A DNA stretch of 13,408 nucleotides from CAIJMU01 sp035531315 (GTDB lineage: Bacteria; Spirochaetota; Spirochaetia; Treponematales; Rectinemataceae): positions 1-13,408 of the forward strand of contig DATKTD010000059.1 in the NCBI GenBank assembly GCA_035531315.1, written 5' to 3'. The notes beneath the pieces were generated by a model. The model did not search any database and had not been told where the DNA came from. It worked only from the letters and a program-made list of their open reading frames with translations. Positions 1 to 6,482 of the stretch are shown in pieces; position 1 is the first letter of the stretch, and every line of letters starts with the position of its first letter. A program made the translations under genes and the position numbers.

Positions 1-171
1 AGAGGGGGCTGAGGCCTTGTTCGAAGCCGGGGCCGCATGGAGGGTCACGATCCCCGAACGCCAGGAGAAGCCCGACACGGTGGAAAATTGGAGAAATACC
101 AGGCCGACGAAGATGACGGCATACACCATACCCGCGATCGAAGCGCGGCGCCAGAATGCTGATTTCATCAT
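1..171 (-). CDS. Membrane-anchored or secreted protein, N-terminal fragment (cut by window edge)
   Basis: The reading frame starts at an ATG at 171 (a second ATG follows at 168) and stays open for 57 codons to base 1, so only the N-terminus is present. It begins with a short basic segment (K3, R8, R9) followed by a hydrophobic stretch at about residues 12-29, which reads as a signal anchor or uncleaved signal peptide. No lipobox cysteine is visible. After it comes a Ser/Trp/Gly-containing segment and then an Ala/Ser/Pro-rich start of the exported part. The Shine-Dalgarno signal is weak. The gene is divergent from the TPR lipoprotein across about 166 bases. I do not recognise the family. The case for a real gene is the typical membrane-anchor N-terminus and GC-rich third positions; a short spurious frame cannot be excluded. 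Confidence 0.6.
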   Translation of the reverse strand, partial: MMKSAFWRRASIAGMVYAVIFVGLVFLQFSTVSGFSWRSGIVTLHAAPASNKASAPS

Positions 172-292
172 GGTGACTCTAGCGATTCCCGCCGCGCCTG
201 ACAACCTTGTGCAAGGCGAGCGGAAGGTATAGTATCCCTTCGATCCGACGGCCTTGCGCGAGTCTGGACCCGGGCCTGATGACCTCGGCTTT

Positions 293-298
293 TATAGT
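293..298 (+). promoter_or_regulatory. Possible -10 element for the TPR-lipoprotein/TraB cluster
   Basis: TATAGT lies in a locally T-rich patch about 40 bases before the lipoprotein start. It matches the sigma-70 -10 consensus at five of six positions. No convincing -35 hexamer sits 16-18 bases upstream, so this is tentative. A second TATAGT at 228-233 in the same divergent intergenic region is also without a clear -35. Confidence 0.3.
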
Positions 299-337
299 TG
301 TCGCAGGATCCCGAAGCAGCACCCGGAGAAACGGACG

Positions 338-1765
338 ATGCATCTCCACAAGCACCCACAGACAGGTATTTTCGCCTCTGCCCTGATCCTCGCGGCCCTG
401 ATCTACTCCTGCGCGGGAGGACCGGCGGTCAAACCGGAGACCAAGCCCGCATCTCCTTCGGCCCCCAGCCCCAAGATCGAGGCCGTCAATTCGGCCGAAA
501 GCCTCCTCAAGGCGGGCGACGCGCAGGGGGCGGCCTTGGCCCTCGGCAAGCTCGCGGACGCCAATCCCGACGATCCCGAGATGCGCCGTCTCGAAGCCTC
601 GGCCCTGGTCTCGGCCGGAAAGATGCCGGAGGCACGAGCCGTCCTCGACGGCATCCTCGCAAAAAAACCCGACGATGTATCCTCGCTCACGATGGCGGCC
701 GAAATAGCACGCTTCCAGAATGACGCCGCTGGACGCAAGGACTACCTGGGTCGGGCGAAGACGGCGGCCCCCGATAAGGCATCGGTCCTCGTCGCCTGGG
801 GCGAGTATTATTTGGACCTGCACGACTGGCCGAGCGCAAAGGATTCCTACTCAAAGGCCAGCCTCGCCGATCCCGGCAACCCCGACGCCTTCAAGGGGCT
901 TGGCCAAGCCCTCTACCGTCTCGAAAAATACGACGATGCCGAAAAGGCCTTGGATACGGCCCTGACCCTCGACCCGGAGGACGCCTACACCTGGTCGGAC
1001 CGCAGCAAGGTTCGCTACCAGCTCGGGCACTATGCCGAGGCGGAGGCCGATCTAGGCCAGGCCATCGCCCGCGCCACGAATGCCGCCTGGCCCTATATAG
1101 ATCGGGCCAGGTTCCGCATGGACACGAACCATTTCGCCGACGCCGAAACCGACCTCGACGCCGCCATCAAGGCCGAACCCGGCTACTTCCTTCCCTATCT
1201 CTACAGGGCTTCGATCTACGTCAAAACGGGGAAGGACGCCGAGGCCCTCGCCGACTACGACAAGGTCGTCCAGCTCGAACCAGCCTACTGGTACGCCTAC
1301 GAGTCTGCGGGCCTCTGCGCCTTCAGGCTCGGCCGCTGGAGCGACGCCGGGCTCCGTTTCCGCAAGGCCTTCGAAAGCGCCCCGACGCGGGCCGATTACG
1401 CCGTACTCGGCGCCATATCCCTCCTCCGCGCCGGCGACATGAACGGTGGAAGGAGCCTGGCCGGCAAGGCGGCCTCCCGCCTCGACCGCGACACCGAGCA
1501 GTCCCGCTGGCTCATCCTTCGCCTTCTTCAGGACCTGAACGATCTCACCTCCGACCTGGAGAACCGCATCCAGAGCGAGCCCAAACTCGACATCAGGGCC
1601 GAAATGCTCTTTTCCCTCGGCGAGTATTGGATCATCCGCGGCAAGCCCGATCTCGGCGCCAAGTATCTCGGTCTCGCCCATGACATGAATCGCCAGAGCG
1701 CCCTTCAATACAGCCTCATCGCCTCCGAGCTCCTCCGCTCCGGCGGCGCCCAGGCGAGTCACTGA
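338..1765 (+). CDS. TPR-repeat lipoprotein
   Basis: This 475-residue protein is predicted to be exported and lipid-anchored. Residues 1-24 form a signal peptide (hydrophobic about 11-23), ending in a relaxed lipobox Leu21-Ile-Tyr-Ser-Cys25 of the kind found in spirochaetes. A Pro/Ser/Lys-rich linker follows. From about residue 50 to the end the protein is built of roughly ten tetratricopeptide-like helical repeats with the usual Ala/Gly/Leu spacing and D/E-P boundaries, for example around 140-260. TPR solenoids bind other proteins; no enzyme motif is visible. I chose the ATG at 338 because GGAGAA lies 7 bases upstream and the signal peptide begins there; an in-frame start at 254 would add 28 residues that bury the signal peptide. 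The stop is 28 bases before the TraB start, suggesting one operon. The specific partner is unknown. Confidence 0.88.
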   Translation: MHLHKHPQTGIFASALILAALIYSCAGGPAVKPETKPASPSAPSPKIEAVNSAESLLKAGDAQGAALALGKLADANPDDPEMRRLEASALVSAGKMPEARAVLDGILAKKPDDVSSLTMAAEIARFQNDAAGRKDYLGRAKTAAPDKASVLVAWGEYYLDLHDWPSAKDSYSKASLADPGNPDAFKGLGQALYRLEKYDDAEKALDTALTLDPEDAYTWSDRSKVRYQLGHYAEAEADLGQAIARATNAAWPYIDRARFRMDTNHFADAETDLDAAIKAEPGYFLPYLYRASIYVKTGKDAEALADYDKVVQLEPAYWYAYESAGLCAFRLGRWSDAGLRFRKAFESAPTRADYAVLGAISLLRAGDMNGGRSLAGKAASRLDRDTEQSRWLILRLLQDLNDLTSDLENRIQSEPKLDIRAEMLFSLGEYWIIRGKPDLGAKYLGLAHDMNRQSALQYSLIASELLRSGGAQASH

Positions 1766-1793
1766 AGGCCGGGACGCACACAAAGGAATCCGC

Positions 1794-3146
1794 ATGCCGC
1801 AAACGACACGACGCCTGACCATCGCCGGTCGCCCCGTACTCCTCGTCGGGACCGCTCACATTTCGAAGGAAAGCATCGGCGAGGTCACCGGCCTCATCCG
1901 CGACGAAAGGCCGGCCCGCGTCTGCGTCGAGATCGACGCCGGCCGCTATCGCTCGATGAGCGAAGGCGCGAAATGGGAAAGTCTCGACATCATCAAGATC
2001 CTCCGCGAAGGGAGGGGCTTCCTCCTCCTCGCCAACCTCGCCCTCGGCGGATTCCAACGCCGCATGGGCAGCGCCGTCGGCGCCAAGCCCGGTGAGGAAA
2101 TGCTGGCGGCCATTTCCGTGGCCGAAGAGCTGGGTATTCCCTACGCCTTCTGCGATCGCGACGTCCAGACGACCCTCAAACGGGCCTGGGGCAAATCCAA
2201 TCTCTGGAATAGATCCAAGCTCCTCGCAAGCCTGGTCGATTCGGCCGTTTCCGGCGAAAAGCTCTCCGCCGAGGACATCGAGAAGCTCAAGGAACAGAAC
2301 GAACTCGAAGAAATGATGGGCGAGCTCGCCGACTTCCTCCCTTCGGTCAAGGAAGTCCTCATCGACGAGCGCGACCGCTATCTCGCTGCCAGAATCTACC
2401 AGGAGACCAGGCTCGCAGCCTCCATCGGCTCGCCGGCCCTTGCCGCCGTTGCGACCTCCTCCCATGCCGCCGGCTCGGCAGCCGGCCAGTCCGACTTGAT
2501 CTCGACCGCCGGCGCCTTGTCCGTCGATGGAGAGGTGGCAGGCGAGAATTTGGGGCCGGCCACCGGCCCCTCCTCCGAGTCCCCCGTCCTCGCCGTCGTC
2601 GGCGCCGGCCACCTCGAAGGCATCGTGAGCTGGCTCGAGAAGCTCGAGGCCGGAAGGGCCGAGGCCAAGGTCGACGAGCTCGAAACCCTGCCGCCGCCCT
2701 CACCCGTCGGCAAGATCCTCGGCTGGCTCATCCCCGCCGCCATCGTCGCCTTTATCGCCATCGGGTTCTTCCGCTCAGGCACGACTGCCAGCCTCGACCT
2801 CCTCCTCCGCTGGGTCCTCCTCAACGGTTCCCTCGCCGCCATCGGCTCGGCCCTCTGCCTCGCCCATCCCCTGACGATACTGGTGTCCTTCCTCGGCGCC
2901 CCCATAGCCACCCTCAACCCCTTCGTGGGCGTGGGCATGTTCGCGGGCGTCGTCGAAGCCTTCGTCCGCAAGCCACGGGTCGCCGACCTCGAGAGCCTCG
3001 CCGAGGACGTCACCCACCTCAAGGGCTTCTACCGCAACCGCGTCACCCGGATCCTCCTCATCTTCTTCCTCAGCAGCCTCGGAGGGATGATCGGAAACTT
3101 CATCTCTTTGCCCTTCCTCGCCTCCGGCGCCCTGTCCGGGCATTGA
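1794..3146 (+). CDS. TraB family membrane protein (TraB/PrgY type)
   Basis: This 450-residue protein matches the TraB/PrgY family, whose founding members shut down pheromone activity in enterococcal plasmids; the general biochemical role is unsettled, with a metal-dependent peptidase-like activity proposed. Family hallmarks are visible: GTAHIS at 19-24, Glu46, Asp-Arg-Asp at 121-123, Glu-Arg-Asp at 192-194, and VVGAGHLEGI at 268-277. The C-terminal third is membrane-embedded, with hydrophobic segments at about 308-325, 335-355, 358-390 and 418-442, including the conserved HPLTILVSFLGAPIATLNPF stretch starting at 358. AAAGGAA lies 5 bases before the ATG. An Ala/Gly/Ser-rich stretch at about 205-263, between ERD and the second glycine motif, looks like an insertion compared with the compact family core. 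It is probably co-transcribed with the TPR lipoprotein upstream. Confidence 0.88.
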   Translation: MPQTTRRLTIAGRPVLLVGTAHISKESIGEVTGLIRDERPARVCVEIDAGRYRSMSEGAKWESLDIIKILREGRGFLLLANLALGGFQRRMGSAVGAKPGEEMLAAISVAEELGIPYAFCDRDVQTTLKRAWGKSNLWNRSKLLASLVDSAVSGEKLSAEDIEKLKEQNELEEMMGELADFLPSVKEVLIDERDRYLAARIYQETRLAASIGSPALAAVATSSHAAGSAAGQSDLISTAGALSVDGEVAGENLGPATGPSSESPVLAVVGAGHLEGIVSWLEKLEAGRAEAKVDELETLPPPSPVGKILGWLIPAAIVAFIAIGFFRSGTTASLDLLLRWVLLNGSLAAIGSALCLAHPLTILVSFLGAPIATLNPFVGVGMFAGVVEAFVRKPRVADLESLAEDVTHLKGFYRNRVTRILLIFFLSSLGGMIGNFISLPFLASGALSGH

Positions 3147-3240
3147 TCCGTCGCGGTCGGAAGAGTACCGACATCCGGGAAGCGGTTTCGGTCGATCCCG
3201 CCGAAGCATACGTCTGCGCCTTGGCGCGAAGGAGTCAACC

Positions 3241-3723
<483 letters not shown>

Positions 3724-3788
3724 TTTTTTGCAGAGGCTCGCCGGCACGACTTCGCGTCCCCGCCACGGGCCCGGCCTTCTGCCAACAC

Positions 3789-3826
3789 AAAGCCCCCGGC
3801 CGGAATCGATCCGTCGGGGGCTTTTT
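3789..3826 (+). terminator. Rho-independent terminator between convergent genes
   Basis: An inverted repeat with a 10-bp arm (AAAGCCCCCG against CGGGGGCTTT, extended inward by CGG/CCG with a one-base bulge) encloses a short AT-containing loop and ends in a run of five T on the plus strand. It terminates the TPR-TraB-YchJ side. Read on the minus strand the trailing tract is weaker (TTTGTGTT), so it may also act, less efficiently, on the pyrophosphatase transcript. Confidence 0.88.
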
Positions 3827-3861
3827 CTTGCCCGGGGCTGCCCCGCGGCAGCCTGTCTGGC

Positions 3862-5517
3862 TCAGGCCTCGGTCGCCTGCTCCACGAGCTCGAAGAGGGC
3901 GGGCATCAGCTGCTTCTTGCGCGAGAGTATGTCCTTGAGCACGTAGACGCCCTCCTCGCTTCGCGGGTAGCCGATGAGGCTGGTGAGCGACTTCTCCCCG
4001 TCGATGAGGAGGAGGCTCGTCAATTCGGTTATATCCGTGACCATGAGGGCCGAAAGCCAGCACTGACGCTCGGCGCGGACCTTGGCCAGTGCCTCGAGGA
4101 TCTCCGCCTTCCGCTCGATGATCACGGCCGTATCGGTCACTTCGACCTGGCTCACCGATATTCTCTTGCCCGAAGCCTCGTACTCCTTGAGATCGAGGGC
4201 GACGATGTCGGCTGCCGGCTTCGAGGCCACGGCGGAGGCCGCGCCCATGATATCGCTGCCGAGGGCCTCGATGTCGAGGTCGGTAATGTTGGAGAGATAC
4301 TCGGCGATTTCCCTATCCACGTCCGTCGTCGTCGCCGAGCGGAGGATGAGGGTGTCGGAAAGGACGCCGCAGAGGAGGATCGAGGCTATCTTCCGCGGCA
4401 GGGGCACCCTCTCGTCGCGGAACATCGAGGCAACGATGGTGCTCGTAGAGCCCACGGTCCTGTTGATGAAATTGATCGGATAGCGGGTCGAGAAGGTGCC
4501 GAGTCGGTGGTGGTCGATCACCTCGAGGACCCGGTAGTTCTCGGCCCCCTCGACGGCCTGCGACAGTTCGTTGTGGTCGACGAGGATGATGTCGAGGTGG
4601 GGTTCTCGGGCGAGGTCGCCCTCCGAGAAGATGCCGACCACCCTCCCCTCCTCGTCGACGACGGGCACGGACCTGCTCGGCGAGGCCGCCAGGGCCTTGC
4701 GCGCCGATTTGATCCAATCCTTCTTCTGGAGGGGCTGGATCGAGGCGTCGCCCATCGTGCCGACCGGGGTGGAATAGAGGACGAGGAGGGAGGTGCTCGA
4801 CGTGTCGTAGGGCGACACGAGGACCGACACCTTCTTCTTCTCGGCGAGATCCCGGATGGCCTTGGAAACGATGTTGCCGTTCGTCACGATCAAGGCCCGG
4901 ACCCCCGCCTCGATGGAGATGCGCTGGACGTCCTCGCGGTCGCCGACGAGGATGATCGTGTTCTCGACGGGTTCGCTCTTCAGGTGCTTCACGAAGGACT
5001 CGGTCTCGAGGGCGGCGACGAGCATCCTGGCCTTGAAAAAGGACTGCTCGTCGAAGACCACGAGGGGCTGGGCCTTCGCCGTCACGATGAGGTGGGAGAC
5101 GCTCGTGGAGATGACGGCCTTTTTGTGCGGATTGATCTTGGCGAGGATGTTCTCGGCGAAGGCCCCATAATGGAGGAGGGCCTTGTAGCGCCCCTCGCCG
5201 TCGACGATGGGCAGAACCCTGTTATCCGCCTTGCCCATCAGGGCGAGGGCCTCCCATAGAGGCGAGGTCTCGAGGACCGTCGGTACGGGATCGCCGAGCC
5301 AGGATTCGACCTTGGGGATGAGGTCAGGAACGAATTCGGGGAGGTGGACCCCGAAGCGCTGGAAGATGTACTCCGTCTGCGGGTTGGCCGCTCCCGCCCT
5401 CGCAGCCCGAACCTCAGACATGCCGAGGGTGCGCTTGAGTTCCGCGTAGGCCGTCGCCGAAACCACCGAATCGGTATCCGGGTTCTTGTGCCCGATCACG
5501 TACACTGTCCTATCCAT
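3862..5517 (-). CDS. Mn-dependent inorganic pyrophosphatase, family II, with CBS and DRTGG regulatory domains
   Basis: This 551-residue cytoplasmic enzyme hydrolyses pyrophosphate to two phosphates. The split catalytic DHH core is visible: GHKNPDTDS at 9-17 (His10, Asp14, Asp16), DHN at 314-316, DHH at 335-337, SDT at 387-389, and the C-terminal DHHA2 signature SRKKQ at 532-536. Between the first and second catalytic motifs lies a regulatory insert: a CBS motif at about 73-125, a DRTGG-like domain at about 150-245, and a second CBS motif at about 250-305. In studied homologues such as the Clostridium perfringens enzyme, CBS domains bind AMP/ADP (inhibition) and diadenosine polyphosphates (activation); the same control is inferred here. 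GGAG lies 4 bases before the ATG. It is last in the minus-strand block, 69 bases after the coiled-coil gene, and stops about 35 bases from the shared terminator. Confidence 0.95.
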   Translation of the reverse strand: MDRTVYVIGHKNPDTDSVVSATAYAELKRTLGMSEVRAARAGAANPQTEYIFQRFGVHLPEFVPDLIPKVESWLGDPVPTVLETSPLWEALALMGKADNRVLPIVDGEGRYKALLHYGAFAENILAKINPHKKAVISTSVSHLIVTAKAQPLVVFDEQSFFKARMLVAALETESFVKHLKSEPVENTIILVGDREDVQRISIEAGVRALIVTNGNIVSKAIRDLAEKKKVSVLVSPYDTSSTSLLVLYSTPVGTMGDASIQPLQKKDWIKSARKALAASPSRSVPVVDEEGRVVGIFSEGDLAREPHLDIILVDHNELSQAVEGAENYRVLEVIDHHRLGTFSTRYPINFINRTVGSTSTIVASMFRDERVPLPRKIASILLCGVLSDTLILRSATTTDVDREIAEYLSNITDLDIEALGSDIMGAASAVASKPAADIVALDLKEYEASGKRISVSQVEVTDTAVIIERKAEILEALAKVRAERQCWLSALMVTDITELTSLLLIDGEKSLTSLIGYPRSEEGVYVLKDILSRKKQLMPALFELVEQATEA

Positions 5518-5586
5518 GGTTCTCCATTCACGTCGCCGCCCGATGTCGGGGGATTTATTGGATGAGGAACGGCTCGGAGCCGATCC

Positions 5587-5856
5587 TCAATTTTCGGTCG
5601 TCTCCACATCTCCCGCCGAGGGAGGGGAAGTCTTCCCCGCCTCCTCGATGATCCGGTCGTACTTGCGATTTTCCGCCTCGAGGGCCTTGGCTTTGGCCTC
5701 TTCTTTGCGGACTTCGAGCTCCAACACGTCTTTTCGCGCCTTGAGCCTATCGACCTCGGTCTTATCGCGCTGGATAGCCCTGACGAAGAAAAAAACCACC
5801 CCGGGCAGGCCGATGAACATGAGGAGATAGAGGAAGATCCTTTCGAGCACGGGCAA
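5587..5856 (-). CDS. Small single-pass membrane protein with cytoplasmic coiled coil
   Basis: This protein of about 89 residues has one transmembrane segment (about 6-27, very rich in Phe/Leu/Val) followed by a charged Lys/Glu/Arg helix at about 30-70 that reads as a coiled coil, then a Ser/Pro/Thr tail. It is hypothetical; the layout resembles small membrane scaffold proteins such as PspB or FtsB-like factors, but I see no diagnostic motif. I prefer a TTG start at 5856 because GGGAGGT lies 5 bases upstream. A longer form starting with TTG at 5922 (111 residues) also has GGAG 4 bases upstream and cannot be excluded. The gene sits between the thermonuclease and the pyrophosphatase on the same strand. 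Confidence 0.7.
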   Translation of the reverse strand: MPVLERIFLYLLMFIGLPGVVFFFVRAIQRDKTEVDRLKARKDVLELEVRKEEAKAKALEAENRKYDRIIEEAGKTSPPSAGDVETTEN

Positions 5857-5993
5857 CCAGTACCTCCCGGCGGAGCGGCCCGCCGCAGCTGCAATAGTAC
5901 AGAGCGTTTTTCGCCACGGCAAGAATCTCCGAGAGAGGAAGCCTCGATGCTCGCGCCTTCAGCATCACCCGGCTCCTCGTCGGCGAGGGGCGG
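5857..5993 (-). other. Intergenic gap of about 137 bases
   Basis: This is the longest non-coding gap within the minus-strand block. It contains a small hairpin (CCTCG-TCGG-CGAGG, near 5976-5989) not followed by a T-run, and the possible upstream start of the coiled-coil gene. I see no tRNA, SRP RNA core or obvious promoter. A frame reading through it and on into the coiled-coil gene in another phase encodes a Cys-Ser-Cys-Gly-Gly piece but lacks other support. Confidence 0.4.
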
Positions 5994-6482
5994 CTACTTT
6001 TTCCTCTTCCTAAAATCCCAGGGAGCCTCGGGCGAGGCATCCTTCCAGAGGCCGATCCTTTGAGTCCGGGCCTCCCGCTCCAGTTTCGCCAGGACGGGAT
6101 CCTTCGAATATTGCAGGTACTGCCAGGCCAGGCCCGCCTTGACGAGCTCGCGATTCAGCGAACGACCCTCGACGAAGACTTCTCCCAGATAGCGGCCGTA
6201 GCGGTCGACCCCATGGACCTCGACCCGGGCGGTTTTGCCGAAGGCGAAGGCCGAGGCGAAACGCTTCGAGACCTGGCCATAGGCCTGGCTCAACTCGGGG
6301 GCGTCTATGCCGTCGAGACGTATCTTGTATTGGCGTTCCGCCTGGAGGACGGTGATCGTGTCGCCGTCATGGACGCCGACGACCTTGCCGACGATGAGGG
6401 GCGGATAGGAGGCCTTTGCCCACAGACCTGCGGCGATCAACGCCACGACGATAAGAGATAGCTGCCTTTTCATGAACATCAT
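5994..6482 (-). CDS. Exported thermonuclease (staphylococcal nuclease-like)
   Basis: This 162-residue protein belongs to the SNase family, Ca2+-dependent nucleases that cut single- and double-stranded DNA and RNA. An N-terminal signal peptide (basic start, hydrophobic about 8-22, possible cleavage after AKA at 22-24) predicts export; there is no lipobox. Catalytic residues align with the staphylococcal enzyme: Asp41 and Thr42 in DGDT (39-42), Arg55 in IRLDGIDAPE (54-63) with Asp60 and Glu63, and Arg97 in VDRYGR (92-97). The C-terminus is Lys/Arg-rich. The ATG at 6482 overlaps the glgX TGA (TGATG), with AAGGA 6 bases upstream inside glgX, so translation is probably coupled; ATGs at 6479 and 6473 are alternative starts. 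Likely roles are nucleic acid scavenging or matrix DNA degradation, by inference. Confidence 0.93.
   Translation of the reverse strand: MMFMKRQLSLIVVALIAAGLWAKASYPPLIVGKVVGVHDGDTITVLQAERQYKIRLDGIDAPELSQAYGQVSKRFASAFAFGKTARVEVHGVDRYGRYLGEVFVEGRSLNRELVKAGLAWQYLQYSKDPVLAKLEREARTQRIGLWKDASPEAPWDFRKRKK

Noticed and set aside
1716..2612. 298-codon minus-strand frame opposite traB
   Set aside because: It is Gly/Ala/Asp-rich, antisense to a conserved protein, and crosses the TPR/TraB junction.
3147..3240. Possible hairpin (GTCGG/CCGAC) or SRP-type small RNA between traB and the YchJ-like gene
   Set aside because: The stem is 5 bp with no T-run, and the SRP RNA core motif is absent.
4507..5259. Long plus-strand open frame (about 250 codons) antisense to the pyrophosphatase
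   Set aside because: The opposite strand encodes a full enzyme with all motifs; in GC-rich DNA antisense frames stay open by codon bias, and this one is Asp/Gly/Leu/Val-biased with no motif.
5570..5582. CGGCTC-G-GAGCCG palindrome after the coiled-coil gene as a terminator
   Set aside because: The stem is short with a minimal loop and no T-run follows on the minus strand; the pyrophosphatase is probably co-transcribed.
5762..6040. Minus-strand frame with a Cys-Ser-Cys-Gly-Gly segment, suggestive of a zinc ribbon
   Set aside because: It has only one partial cysteine cluster, overlaps the coiled-coil gene and the thermonuclease 3' end, and has no ribosome site.
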